NCBI RefSeq assembly: GCF_008728515.1
Contig: NC_044990.1
Span: 8,763,156-8,827,155 of the forward strand
Source of the DNA: Papio anubis
Taxonomy: Eukaryota; Chordata; Mammalia; Primates; Cercopithecidae
DNA length: 64,000 nt
Direction of reading: 5' to 3'
The notes below the pieces were generated by a model. The model did no database searches. It saw nothing but the letters and a program-made list of their open reading frames with translations, and was not told where the DNA came from. This document shows positions 23,201 to 34,890 of the stretch, piece by piece. A program made the position numbers and the translations under genes. Within the stretch, counting starts at the first letter, position 1, and each line of letters begins with the position of its first letter.

Positions 23201-26200
23201 AAATATTTATAGATGGTTGCATTTCTCTGTGCGCTATCTTCTTTATTATTCACATTGAAGAACACAGGGATGCTAAAAAGAAAAACTGAGACCCAAAAGA
23301 CAAATAGTTGATTATCGTTATCCAAACTTGCTCAAACATCCAGTTATAATTATTAACGCAGAGGTCCAGGCCATGCTTCTACGCTAGAGATAGTTTATTG
23401 TTTTTGAAAAGAAGGACAGCAATACAGAATGACAATAATAATTATATAAGTCAATCTGGTAATTATTCTAAAACAATTTCAAAAAAATACTGGTAAAAAT
23501 TATACTTTAGTGGGAATGAATCAATAATTTTGATTTTTAACACAAATTCTATGAGCTTTAATATGAAGTTCAAACTCTGAGGTCACAACAGAAAAGATAA
23601 TTAAGGAATGGAGTTGGTGGGAAATTGCTCACATAGATCAATACTCAAAAGGGAAATGGAGTATTTCAAGGTTCACTCATATAATCAATAGATTAAATTC
23701 AACCATCATTTACCAATTTTTAATTCACGGAAGATCTTGTATGAGCCATAATTTTAAAAAGACCAGAACATGGTCCCACCCTTAATGAATGTACAATATA
23801 GCCCAGGAGCTAACAGTCAATTCTTACACAAAGAGCATTAAGAGTCGGTCCATCTATTTATACAAAAGCTATAAAAAAAGCTACAAATCAAAAAAGCTCC
23901 ATTTTAAAGTGCCAGATATCTTAGTAGATAGAAGCATTTTTTAGACCAGTTATAAAACTACTAGTGAAACTCAGTGTGAGATTATAGCCTGAAATGTTTT
24001 ATTCACTTGACACTGTGATAAAATCATTTGCATTCATCTACTTTAGCCCTTATTGCCCAGGATTTTTACCAGTGCATTTGATCTGTTTGTCCTATGTAAT
24101 ACTAGAGCAACCTGAAGGGAGAGCTTCTGTCTTACTCTACTGGATTCCCAAGTGCTTAGCACAGTACTGGCACATAAGAATTTAATAAATACATGCTGAA
24201 TGAACGAATGCAAACATTCTACCTTTAAGGAAAAACAGATTATATATTAGGTTTAGAGGAAAAAATCAGACTATATTTAATGAAATATATATTTAGATAG
24301 ATCGTTTGCCTATACATTTCCAAATATCTGAATATATTTGAAATACCTATTTTCAAAACTAAACAAATCCTGTTGATGGTAGAAAATGTACCCCATAAGG
24401 GGGCACTACTGAGCTACATTTCTCCAGTCATATATAAAGAATAATAATAGCTAACAATTAAGGTGTTTACTATGTGCCACGCATGTAAGCACTTTGAATA
24501 TATAAAGTAATTTACCCTTCTTAACCTCTGAGGTAGGCACTATGGTAATTCCACTTTACTGATGAGGAAACTGGAACACAGGTTGGTTAAGTCACTTGCC
24601 CAAGGTTTACACAGCCAGTAAGTAGTGCAGCTAATACAACTTAAATAGTCTAGTTCCAAAATCTTTTCTTTCAACTATTACGCTAAAATGCTGCTCTAAT
24701 GTCAGTCACTTACTTTATTCTCACATGATTAGCAACTATATCAGGTAGGAACACCTGAAAACATCCCTTCATATATTTGAAAACTATCATAAATTTTTCC
24801 TAGTTTGTGTGTCCAGTCTTAAGTTTAAAATACTATATCTGAATTACATTATTTGGAAATATAATAACATTACATTTAAAAAATAGCAGGTATAGAATTC
24901 TATCTATACTGGGATAGAGTTTATTTTACAAGGTAGTAGATACTTATTAGAGTCCTAAAATTAAATTTAACAGAATACACAATGTGAAGGAGTAGGCATA
25001 CCAGAAGTAGGCAGAATTCATAGTTTGAATTTGTCTTTTTTTTTTAGTAAATTCAAAGACCTTAGCATTTAAAACAAACGAATCATGCTACCATGAGACA
25101 GACATGAAATCCCACTACAAAGGTGGCTGTTACCTCCTAATGTGACATTTCCATGTAGAAATCGCCCTTGATAAATGAGTCGTAGAATATTTGGACTGCT
25201 GACCTGCTCTTCTTCCCAGTCTGAAAAGAATCCAGTGAACTGGTTAGGTATATTCTAACACGTAATTAACGTACTACTATATTGTTTTAAGAATTCAGAT
25301 TCAAATCAGTTAGAGTACAAAGAAGGCCCTTGGAGCTTCCTACTATTAGAAACAGTCACTATTCATATATTCACCGCAACCCTAGTTCTTGCTTATTCTT
25401 CTTAAGTAGCAAGAGCTGCAAAAAGACTCATTTTGCTTCTTAAAGAATACTAAAATGTACCAAACTGTAGTCCCCAAGTTTAAAGTTAATACAAATGAGT
25501 TGGGAAAGACCTACCAAGTAAAAACAAATACCATTTTAAAATTAATTTAAATTACCAGTAATTAACAGATAATATTATAATGTTCCAATATTTGTACCTG
25601 TTAAAATGTACATTTAAGGCTAGAAAACAGCAGGTTTAACAAATATCTAAAAAACAGTTAATATATTGATATTAAGAATAACAAAAAAACTGTGTTTACT
25701 TTTGGATAATGTTGATTTATTATCTTATTTTCTATCTGAAGTCAGTTAGTAAACATTAGAGAAGATACAACTTTAGTTCACCTCACCCAAAATGAAGACT
25801 TGGAAGAAACTGAACAACTAATATATATTAGAAGGTACTGTACAAACATGAAAACTTAGAAAGGTGTACACACAAAGAAAATCAAAAGACAAACTGGTAG
25901 GTAGAATGGGTAAAAGATTATTTAACTTCAGCCTATAATTTATATAATAGTAAAAGATGGAAGCCACTCCATTAAAATAAAGGTTTAAGGACACTAGTGT
26001 TATGATAGGGTAAAGGGTTGGTAATTTTCATGAGCTTGTAGATGTAACAATTTAAGCCTTGAGTTTATTAATGATCTGAGAATTCCTTTGTCTTTTTTGT
26101 CAACAATTCTCACGTGTTTGTTTCCTATAGCAAGAGCTAATGGGCAACACACAAAAAAAAATAGTTTAAAGTATTCTGAAAGAGTGACAGAAGAGAAAGG

Positions 26201-29200
26201 AAGTAATTACAGACTTTTGTTTTGCCCTTTTCTTGACTATTCAAAATGATGAATATGAATTTGATAAAACCACTGCCTATAAGTGACTTAGGCACAGCTG
26301 AAATGAGCAAAGGAGAAATAAATCTCAATCATTTCCTGCCCCTGACCCATGCCTTTAGTCTCTTCCCTCTTCTCCCTCCTGCAAGGTTTTGTTGCCTTCT
26401 GATCCTGTTACTCCCAGGTCCCTCCTATTCCAGAAGAAAGATCAAATAAGTCTCTAACACTATAATACAAATTGTTTTGAATTCATCACTTCCAAAATTA
26501 TTGTTTAATAGAATATTTCTGGTCAAGATGGAAGTGCTCCATAGATACAAAGGTAAATTACAGTAATTGTTTAATTCACAGGAAACAAAGACTAATATTC
26601 TAAAAATACTTGAATTTTTTTTTTTGAGGTGCAGAAACCTGAAGTCCCATGTTTCATTATCTTATACAGAGTGTCATGATTTCCACGTACTTCACCGGTG
26701 TAATATGCTATCTCCCTTCCCCTCTCCAAGGATCTAAAATTTAGAGAAACCTTAGAATATAGCTTAAATGAAGAATTTCAGGTGTTATTAACATATCCTA
26801 AGTTTAATAGATTTTTTTGAACCTTTGACCCAATAACAGCTATGTGTCTGACTATTCCACCTGTTAGTAATATTTCCACTAAATAGCATGAGGGTATGCT
26901 AAGGAAAACTAATTCCTTCAACAAGTATAGTGCATTAAGTATTTTCTTCTATTGATTTAATATTTGCCACACATTTATTATTAGCATCAATAAGTATTTA
27001 ATTTGCTGATTTTTAGTACATTATGTGATACAATACAGACTTACATTTTTAATTTAAATATTCTATGTAAAATAAAAATTAAAGTACTTCTCTATTCTTT
27101 GCAGTGTCTAAAACTGCTGAGTAGATTTGGCAACCTGAGGAAATCCTGGGAACTAAAATCATTTTTTTGAAAATAAAGGAACATCCACTGATACAATCAA
27201 TTTTCAGTACTGGTAGATGGTTTGTTCATTTGGGATACTATTTATGGCAAAGGCTTATACTTGAATTTAAACTAATTTTAATATCTAAGTAAGTAATTAT
27301 GAAAGTAAAAGTGTTTCTTTTACCTTAAGTTATGATACTGCCCAAATAAATTTCAGAGTGATTACCCTTCTTCTGCCTTGTGTTATCTCATCTATAATAT
27401 CCATATATCAAAAGCTATTACTATGACCACTCCCTCCAAAAAAAATCTCACAAAGATAATCTTTTTGTATCACACTTAGAATAACATCATTGTTGGGTAT
27501 TTAAAAATGCTTTTCATACTGACAGTCATCTATTTCCGCCTGGCTATAAAGAACAGCCAATATTCTTAGAGCCCAAATTTAGTCTTCTTTAGCTTTTCTG
27601 AAATTCCTTCTTAGCTATAACCTTTATAGCTTCAGTATCTCCCTGATTTAGAAATCAGCTGCTTGGTTACTAATGTGAAGAAAGATCCAGTAGTTGAAAG
27701 TATTTGTCTAAATCAGTATTTCTTAAATTTAGGCCTATGAATCCACAAAGACATGTCCTTAGGGTCTAAAAGTCCTCTTCAAGAAGTTTTAAGTTGTATT
27801 TTCATTTTAATGAAAATCTGGAAAATCTGTATTTTCATTTTAATGAAATCTGGAGGAGACTGTCTAGATGATTTAAATAGTCATTTTATAACCAAGCGCA
27901 GCCTTGGGGTTTTCAGTACTCACGTGTGCATTAAACTTATGATTGTACTGGTGCCAAGCAGTCAGTACTTCTTTAATTGTTAAGAGGCTAATGAGATAAG
28001 GACAGAGGTTCACTTAACAGGTAAATGATGCATTCTATCTAAGAGAAAACTGAGTAACAATTTGTTATACTGTATAAGTAAAGGTTTTATGGTGACTCTA
28101 CAGATAACTTGATCATCAAACACTATGTAGGAACATAGGCATGGCAAACTCAATAGTATTCATGGGGTAAGCAGTGAGTTGGTTTTGGCAAAAATACATC
28201 ATCTAGCACATTAATGTTATTAATTTGAACATTATTGGTTTGAGAGTTATATTTGCATTTTCTGAATCAATCTTTTTTAGTTTTATGATTATGCATATGA
28301 GTTAACAAGAATAAAGAGTTTTAACTGGGTTTATGTTTCTATATTTTAAAATACTCATTGTAATAAAAATAATTTAGGTCAGCAACTAGAGATCTACAAG
28401 AATTATGTTCCTCTAGAAAAGTTCCATATATTATTTAAGGCTGAGAAACACTGATCTAATTGACTCATTTTGTATATATACTATGTTCTTTGTCAAAATA
28501 AGTCTTGTCCTTTAAAAGTTCAAATTGCTTCTGCTAAAAAAAATTAAGTGAAATCAGCTGAAAATAATTCGTATCACTATGATATATGACATAAGGATCA
28601 AGATGACACTGGGGAAGTTCAAAGGAAGAAAACGAACCAACAATTCACTTGAAGGAGGCAATTTTTTTTTTTTTTTTTTTTTGAGACGGAGTCTCGCTCT
28701 GTCACCCAGGCGGGAGTGCAGACGCATAATCTCAGCTCACTGCAAGCTCTGTCTCTCGGGTTCAAGAGATTCTTTTGCCTCAGCCTCCTGAGTAGCTTGG
28801 ATTACAGGGGTGCACCACCACGCCCAGCTAAATTTTGTAATTTTAGTAGAGACTGGGTTTCACCATGTTGGCCAGGCTGGTCTTGAACTCCCTGACCTCA
28901 AGTGATCTGCCTGCCTCAGCCTCCCAAAGTGCTGGGATTATAGACCTGAGCCACCACACCTAGCCCACAGTCTTACTCTATATTTAAAAAAAAAAAAAAA
29001 AAAAATCAGAGAAAGGAAGAAATACCAAACACATTTTCCAAGATTGTTATGGTTACTGGCTTGAAAATGGAAAGCATAGACAGGTATTAATCATCTTGAC
29101 CTTATAGTAGTTCAGAGAACACAAGAACTGACATGAATTAGAAGTTAATTTTGTTTCAAACTTAATTTTAAATAGGCTATCTAGAGAAGACCATAGAGAA

Positions 29201-30318
29201 TGTATTATCTGTTAAAAATGTTGCTCTTTCCTCTTACTTTGTGTTTTGGTAAAAACAGGTTTACTCATATGAAGGTGTGTGTATACTCACTATTTTGTGT
29301 GTGGTTTTTTTTTTTCTTTTCTTTCTTTTTTTTTTTTTTTTGAGACAAGGTCTTGCTCTGTTGCTCAGGCAGGAATGTAGTGGTGTGATAACTGCTCATG
29401 GCATCCTCAAACTCCTGGCCACAAGTGATCCTCCTGCCTCAGCCTCCCAAGTAGCTGGGACTACAGGCATGTGCCACCATGCCTGGCTAATTTTTAAATT
29501 TTTAGTAGTGATGACATCTTGCTATGTTACACAGGCTGGTCAGTCTCAAACTCCTAGCTTCAAGCAATCCTCCTGCCTTGGCCTCCAAAAGTGCTGGGAT
29601 TACAGGTAAAAACCACCATCCCTGGCTGCATTTTTCTTTATTAAAAATATATTTTGGCCAGGCACGGTGGCTCCCGTCTGTAATCCCAGCACGTTGGGAG
29701 GCCGAGGTGGGCAGATCACAAGGTCAAGATATTGAGACCATCCTGACCAACATGGTGAAACCCCATTTCTATGAAAAATACAAAAAATTAGCTGGGTGTG
29801 GTGGCACGCACCTGTAGTCCCCGCTACTCAGGAGGCTGAGGCAGGGGAATCACTTGAGTCCGGGAGGCAGAGGTTGCAGTGAGCTGAGATCGCGCCACTG
29901 CACTCCAGCCTGGCGACAGAGCGAGACTCCATCTCAAAAAAAAAAAAAATTTTTTTTCCACTTACATTAAAACAGTTCTAAGGCAAAAGGAGTCATTGCA
30001 TCCTGGGCTCCTTTACCATCTGGGAATGAGACTGCTGAAGAGCAAGATAAGGAAGGATACAATGATCTTCTAAATCTGAGACTTACACTCCCAATTTTTG
30101 GTTGTTCTTTTAAATGTTATATGTTTATAACAGTTTCAAAATGTTTGTGAGACAAGGTAGGGCATAAAGAATCAACATTATTCATACTCAAGAAAAAAAT
30201 ATCACTTACCCATTGGCCAATTGTCATATACATGCTTTGCAATGTCAGAAGCAGAATCGTTAGGAGAAAACAGGAACTCTTTTGTTTTTCCGCTTACCAA
30301 AATGAGGCGCAAATTTAT
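20238..30318 (-). CDS. UBL3: UBL3, ubiquitin-like protein 3 (coding exons 2-5; exon 1 outside window)
   Basis: Joined on the minus strand as 30318-30210, 25220-25134, 20678-20601 and 20290-20238, the exons encode residues 10-117 of a 117-residue protein. Recognisable stretches include INLRLILVSGKTKEF, DIAKHVYDNWPM, SPNILRLIYQGRFLHGN and the C-terminus SNCCVIL. This is the membrane-anchored ubiquitin-fold (MUB) family: a beta-grasp ubiquitin-like domain over most of the length, with no terminal Gly-Gly but a CAAX box (Cys114-Val-Ile-Leu) for prenylation and plasma-membrane attachment. Family knowledge: UBL3 acts as a membrane-linked protein modifier and influences sorting of proteins to small extracellular vesicles, with the paired C-terminal cysteines important. 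Frame is open throughout, splice phases fit (0, 1, 1, 1), and no residue looks damaged, so this is the functional locus and not a processed pseudogene. The missing start codon and about nine N-terminal codons lie in exon 1, beyond the right edge. Confidence 0.97.
20601..20678 (-). CDS. UBL3: UBL3 exon 4
   Basis: 78-bp exon. The acceptor reads cttttcacatag and the donor gtaagcc. It completes Ala75, encodes residues 76-100 (LKLPFGKTTVMHLVARETL to NSQ), and contributes the first base of Gly101. The intron to exon 3 is 4455 bp; that to exon 5 is only 310 bp. The last beta-strand of the ubiquitin fold is here. Confidence 0.97.
20679..21850. other. UBL3: UBL3 intron 3, repeat-poor part
   Basis: AT-rich intronic sequence between exon 4 and the 60-bp tandem duplication. 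No repeat recognised. Confidence 0.45.
21853..21972. repeat. Tandem duplication, two 60-bp units
   Basis: The second copy follows the first exactly 60 bp later; both start 'aaaccttgaactgaacttaa'. The units differ at a handful of positions, mainly ca/tg exchanges (tgcaca versus tgtgca, gcatatcat versus gtgtatcac). Lies in the UBL3 intron between exons 3 and 4. Confidence 0.93.
21985..22212 (+). repeat. MIR SINE, near full length
   Basis: 'actgtgtaactctcagcaag ... tctgtttcctcaactaaacc ... aagtgctttgcccagagctt ... aaagcattcagtatatac' follows the MIR consensus from the tRNA-related to the 3' part. Confidence 0.85.
22515..22688 (+). repeat. MER5A-like hAT-Charlie element
   Basis: 'ggttttcaacctttagagta ... 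aatcacccaggaattcaact ... gcagaaatctgtattttaaa ... tttgggaaatgctaat'. End structure and internal 'gaaatctgtatttt' fit a MER5A-type non-autonomous element of about 175 bp. Confidence 0.65.
24080..24212 (+). repeat. LINE2 3' end
   Basis: 'cccaagtgcttagcacagta', 'ctggcacataagaatttaat', 'aaatacatgctgaatgaacg' is a good match to the L2 3' end. Confidence 0.8.
24425..24712 (-). repeat. MIR SINE, full length
   Basis: Reverse-orientation MIR: 'tactatgtgccacgcatgta ... cctctgaggtaggcactatg ... ctgatgaggaaactggaaca ... gtcacttgcccaaggtttac ... acagccagtaagta'. Confidence 0.85.
25134..25220 (-). CDS. UBL3: UBL3 exon 3
   Basis: 87-bp exon. The acceptor reads ttcttttcag and the donor gtaacagcc. It completes Asp46, encodes residues 47-74 (WEEEQVSS to GNVTLG), and contributes the first base of Ala75. 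It carries the middle strands of the ubiquitin fold with the conserved LRLIYQGRFL segment. The intron to exon 2 is 4989 bp. Confidence 0.97.
25221..28660. other. UBL3: UBL3 intron 2, repeat-poor part
   Basis: 3.4 kb of AT-rich intron upstream of exon 3 with no clear repeat. A small 33-bp direct duplication lies at 27796-27854. No additional exon signal recognised. Confidence 0.45.
27796..27854. repeat. Short direct duplication, 33-bp period
   Basis: 'gtattttcattttaatgaaa' occurs at 27796 and again at 27829, followed by 'atctgga' in both copies. Two units only. Confidence 0.85.
28662..28965 (-). repeat. Alu (AluS/Y-like), full length
   Basis: A T-run of about 21, 'gagacggagtctcgctctgt', through 'gagccaccacacctagcc'. 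It is sense relative to UBL3. A 20-odd-base A-run follows shortly after (28986-29005). Confidence 0.95.
29305..29627 (-). repeat. Alu (AluJo-like), sense to UBL3
   Basis: A T/C-rich tail, then 'gagacaaggtcttgctctgt' through 'ccaccatccctggctg'. Its head faces the head of the next Alu, 28 bp away. Confidence 0.94.
29656..29949 (+). repeat. Alu (AluS-like), antisense to UBL3
   Basis: 'ggccaggcacggtggctccc' to 'gactccatctc' with an A-tail. It forms an inverted pair with the Alu at 29305-29627 and lies about 260 bp past the exon 2 donor. Confidence 0.96.
30210..30318 (-). CDS. UBL3: UBL3 exon 2
   Basis: 109-bp exon. The acceptor on the minus strand reads cttcttacag and the donor gtaagtgat. It encodes 36 codons (residues 10-45, INLRL to NWPM) plus the first base of Asp46. 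This is the first beta-hairpin and main helix of the ubiquitin-like fold. It begins in phase 0, directly after the exon-1 Met9 codon expected from the known protein. Inverted Alu copies lie on both sides, and a CA repeat lies about 200 nt upstream in the transcript. Confidence 0.97.
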
Positions 30319-30513
30319 CTGTAAGAAGACAATGATTCTTTTAACATAAATCTAAAAATCTTTTAAGTAAAAAAGAAGACTCAAAGGCTTTTCATTTCAA
30401 TCACATTCTAAATTATTACCAATGCCATATTGTGGTTTTAATTTAAATTCTATAAAAGTTTTTTAAAAAGAATGGGAATTTGACATTTCATTTTATTGCC
30501 TATTATTTAAGGG

Positions 30514-30515
<2 letters not shown>

Positions 30516-30547
<32 letters not shown>
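30516..30547 (+). repeat. (GT)n microsatellite (CA repeat in the UBL3 transcript)
   Basis: About 16 uninterrupted TG units preceded by a G-run. About 200 nt upstream of the exon 2 acceptor in transcript orientation. Confidence 0.98.
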
Positions 30548-30548
<1 letters not shown>

Positions 30549-30847
30549 AGACATATTTGCCACAATAAATGAACGCAGGGAAAAAAAATTCATTATGCTT
30601 TTAAATTTAATTACTCCAACAATGTTCAGAATTGAACTTTTGCAAGTTATCACTATTATTATAGAACATACATTTTTACCCAAAAATTAATAAAAATGTT
30701 GGCACTGAAGATCTCATCACTAAACAGAAAAAAAAATTAGTTGATACTCTACTTCTTAAAATATATAATTAAAAGAAAAACTATATACAAGTTTTTATCC
30801 TATGAAAATTATTAAAACCTAGACAAATTAACAAGAAACTATATATA

Positions 30848-31137
30848 TTTTTTTGAGACACAGTCTCCGCTCTGTCGCCCAGGCTGCAGTGTAGTGGCAC
30901 AATCTTGGCTCACTGCAACCTCTGCCTCCCGAGCTCAATCAATTCTCCTGCCTCAGCCTCCCAAATAGCTGGAATTACAGATGCCCACCACCACGCCCAG
31001 CTAATTTTTGTGTTTTTAGTAGAGATGAGGTTTCACCATGTTGGCCAGGCTGGTCTTGAACTTCTGACCTCAAGTGATCTGCCTGCTTTAGCCTCTCAAA
31101 GTGCTGGGATTACAGGTGTGAGCCATCGTGCCTGGCC
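30848..31137 (-). repeat. Alu (AluS-like), sense to UBL3
   Basis: 'gagacacagtctccgctctg' through 'agccatcgtgcctggcc'. The target duplication AAGAAACT lies at 30833-30840 and 31138-31145. It lies ~530 bp upstream of exon 2 in the transcript. Confidence 0.96.
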
Positions 31138-31145
31138 AAGAAACT

Positions 31146-32620
31146 TTAATTTTAAAGAACTTTATCATGGTTAAAGGAGGAATCAATAATAGTAGCTCTT
31201 TTAGTCCCAACTGCATGACCATATATTTTTTAGGCGGAGTAGGGTAGGACACATGGGACAAAGGATATAAATTCACCTTCAGTGATAACCCTAAGGGGGA
31301 TAAGAGAATTAAAGTGTTTGAGATCTACTGGGTTCACATTTCCAAGTCAATATATATTTGCTTATATCATTGTTAATATATTTCACAAATGTTTAATTTT
31401 TATCTGTTGTAATTAATTTAATGTTATTTTTTTAAAAACACCATATCTATGTATTCCCCTGTAAGTCACAGAAATACAAGTGTTGTTTCTATTACTCCTG
31501 GCCTTTGTTAAAAGAGTAAGTAAGATCTTACTAAAAGTTGGGTCCAGTCCAGAGCTGTGCTCTGGGATAAGGCAATCTAGCCTAGTTTCTTTATATGTAA
31601 AGAACAGAGAATCTCATTGTACCAGTCTGAACTGTGCCAGGTCCCAGGTTACCCAAGCTCTCCTTTTTAGTGACTAATTTTTTTTCTTATTAAAAATACC
31701 AGAAAATCTTTAAGATGTCAGAGTCTACAATGAATAAATTGGTGCCTATTACAGCAGTCACTGATTTACTATATTCACCTACCACCATGGCCAGTGTCAC
31801 TTCCAGTACCTCACCAATTTGAAAATTATTTGAAAATTTTGTTGAAAGTTATAAAATATCTCCCCTATAAAAATGCATATACACAATTCTGGATTCAATG
31901 TAATGCAAATGAATTTCATATTAGATGGAGTGGAAGTAGATTTCATATTCTATCTACATATTTCAATTAAGTTTTTTAAAAGATAAAAGAAAATAATCTA
32001 TGTTCCAGGTGAAAAGCCCTTTCAATATGCCCAATAAGAATTTCTTCCTGCTTTTTCTAATTAGAATGAAGTTATACCAAATAGCTGAATACAGGAGAGA
32101 TCTGATAAAAACATGTTGCTGTAAAGAAGTGATCCAAAAACTTTGAGTTCCACTTGAACAAGTTCAAGTAGTAGTCTGCAAGAATGATTACGTTCTACGA
32201 AAGTAACACCTTATTTATTTCCTATAGCAAATCGGTAATGAGCAATTCTTCAAGCAAGGAACCTAACATCTATGCAACACAATGTGAATTTTAGTCGTCA
32301 CAGATACATTACTACTCATGGCTTTCTCTTAATGTATGAATAACAAATACATATTACCCTATGAACTTATATGGAATATTTAAGGTTCTTCAGTCATTAA
32401 TGTCCAAGAAATTCTGCCCCTAATAGTTCAGCCACTTGTGTTTAACTAGAAAAAATACAATTAAATTCAAGCTTCCTAATTAAGAGTAATGCAAATTATG
32501 TGAACTTACTACTTCTTAAAATTTTTTACGCTTAAAATTAATTTCCATTGGGTTTTTACTCAAATTATAATATTTAAAAATGATGAAAGGAAATAGATTT
32601 AGTCTTTAGGATCTGTAAAG
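31146..32620. other. Intron 1 sequence without recognised features
   Basis: AT-rich sequence. I see no gene and no repeat that I can name. Confidence 0.4.
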
Positions 32621-32624
32621 GGGA

Positions 32625-32840
32625 CACCAAAGCCTACTTTTGATCTTCCCTGATGTCTATCAATATGGAAATGGGAAAACAAATGATAGTATATCCTTAC
32701 CATGGAATTCCATGCAGCGTTAAATGACATGAGATAAAGACCTGTATGATCTGACATGAAAAGACAGCCACAACATACTAAGTGAGAGAAAGCAGCCAGG
32801 TATAAAACAGTACTGTGGGAACAAAAGAACACATGCCTAT
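32625..32840 (+). repeat. L1M-type ORF2 3' fragment
   Basis: 'gatgtctatcaatatggaaa', 'catggaattccatgcagcgt' and 'actaagtgagagaaagcagc' parallel the old L1 ORF2 end ('tgtccatcaata ... ggaatactatgcagc ... taagtgaaagaagcc'). Confidence 0.65.
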
Positions 32841-32845
32841 TTGCT

Positions 32846-33117
32846 ATGTACTGACTCACGTGTCCCCAAAATCTCTGTATTGAAGCCTTAACTCCCAAAG
32901 TGACTGTGTCTGGAGGATAGGGTAATTAAGGTTAAAGGGAGATCATAAGGGTGAGGTCCTCGTCTGTCCAACAGCAGCCTTATAAGAAGAGAAAAAGCTC
33001 GGCTCCTGTGCTCTCTCCCTCTCTCTTCCTGCCCTCCAGGTGGGGACAACAAGAAGGCAATGGTATTTTGCCGTCTACCGTATTTTGCTGTGGCAGCCTA
33101 AGTTGAATAATACACAC
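32846..33117 (+). mobile_element. LTR fragment, MaLR-type
   Basis: 'tattgaagccttaactccca', 'gggtaattaaggttaaaggg', 'cttataagaagagaaaaagc' and the end 'tgtggcagcctaagttgaat(aa)tacac' follow a mammalian-apparent LTR layout. The part between the 'acaagaaggcaatgg' region and the 3' end is shortened. Family not named. Confidence 0.55.
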
Positions 33118-33119
33118 AA

Positions 33120-33560
33120 AGAAAAATATAAAATAAGAAATGTGAGGCTCCCTTTAAAAAGGGAAGCAGCTTTTCATAGAAACTATGATTGGTGAGAAAG
33201 TTGACAAAAAAAATCAACAAAAACTAAAAACTAAATTACTTGGATCTAAAAACATCTTGTTTATTCAACTTTTGTGTTATAAATTCCTTTGCTGTCCTAT
33301 AAGAGGCTAGAAAATATAGACTATTCATGGGTTGCTGAACAAGTAACCTGTTTACTAACAAGGTTGAAAAAAGGTGTAACTAAGACTACATTTAACTATC
33401 CTATATTTTCTATCTTCAATGACAAATTTTTCTACTTTGTTTTCCTGTCATTCCATATAAAGAGATCAGGACTCTCTTGTTGCCAAAATGTTTTATTACA
33501 GCAACTTGGTTTCTTGTCTCTCTGGTACAGCAATTTATAAGTTTATAACTTTGAATTGAA
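33120..33560. other. Intron 1 sequence without recognised features
   Basis: No repeat or gene recognised. Confidence 0.35.
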
Positions 33561-33570
33561 TAAAAGTGCT

Positions 33571-33870
33571 AGCCAGGCGCAATGGCTCACGCCTGTAATC
33601 CCAGCACTTCGCAAGGCCAAGGCGGGTGGATCACCTGAGGACATGAGTTTGAGACCAGACTGGCCAACCTAGTGAAACCCTGTCTCTAATAAAAATACAA
33701 AATATTAGCCGAGCATGGTGGTGCGTGCTTGTAATCCCAGCTATCTGGGAGGCTGAGGCAGGAGAATTACTTGAATCCCAGAGGCAGAGGTTGCAGTGAG
33801 CCGAGATTGCACCATTGCACTCCAGCCTGGGCAACAAGAGCAAAACTCCACCTCAAAATAAATAAATAAA
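33571..33870 (+). repeat. Alu (AluSx-like)
   Basis: 'agccaggcgcaatggctcac' to 'aaaactccacctcaaaataa' with a (TAAA)n tail. 'gtgct' on both sides is a possible target duplication. Confidence 0.95.
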
Positions 33871-34381
33871 TCGTGCTTCTGACAGTTTAAAAACCTAAAA
33901 TACAAAGCAGAACTCTGTTTATATTTCAATAGTATGGGTGTGTATATCTCACACATATACATGTACAAACTAAAGTCTTGAAAGGTATGTACCAAATATA
34001 ACAGTACTTATTTCATCTTTAGTTTCTTCTTTGTGTATTCCTGCATTTTCTAATTTTTACAGTAAGTCTGCATTACTTTTAAAATAGAGTAACATTTAAT
34101 TCAAAGAGTACTCAATCATTTCAGGATATTCCTAATAAACTATTAATATTTAAAAAATGTAAAACTATCAAGTACTATATCAGTATGGGCTTTCAAAGAA
34201 ATACAAATGATTTTCTTAAGTAGACAAATAACCATATCAATTGTAATAAATACACCGCTCTGGTGGGGGAATGCTGATAACAGGGAAGGTCATGTATGCA
34301 TGGGGGAAAAATGTAAATGGGAAATCTCTGCCACCTTCTCAATTTTGCTGTGAACCTAGAACCGCTCTAAAAAATAAAGTT

Positions 34382-34690
34382 GGCCAGGTACAGTGGCTCA
34401 TGGCTGTAATCCCAGCACTTTGGGAGACTGAAGCAGGAGAACAGCTTGAGGCCAGGAGTTTGAGACCAGCCTGATCAACAAAGTGAGACCCTGACTCTAC
34501 AAAAATTTTAGAAAAAAAATGCCAGGTGTGACGGCATATGCCTATAGTACTAGCTACTCTGGAGGCTGAGGCAGGAGGATTGCTTACACCCAGAGTTTGA
34601 GGCTGTGGGGATACAGTGCAATGATCATGCCATTGCACTCCAGCCTGGGTGACAGAATGAGACCCCATCCCTAAAAAAAGATAAAATAAA
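34382..34690 (+). repeat. Alu (AluJ-like)
   Basis: 'ggccaggtacagtggctcat' to 'gagaccccatccctaaaaaa'. Diverged, with a long A-rich middle linker. Confidence 0.94.
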
Positions 34691-34890
34691 AATAAATCAA
34701 CAAAGTCTACTTTTTATAGAAAACACTAAGCACAGAAATATAGAAATACAACATTTAAAAATGAAGTTATAAGATATTCATGGATCCTTTGAAGGCTATT
34801 CATTGAACCTAAGACCTTCTGTTCTAGATGTCCGGCTGAAGAAATTATCTTTGAACATTCCCAATTTCTTTTTTTCCTCTTTTTTTCCTG

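Noticed and set aside
20238..30318. UBL3 sequence as a processed pseudogene
   Set aside because: Introns with correct splice sites and phases separate the exons and every codon is intact, so this is the real gene.
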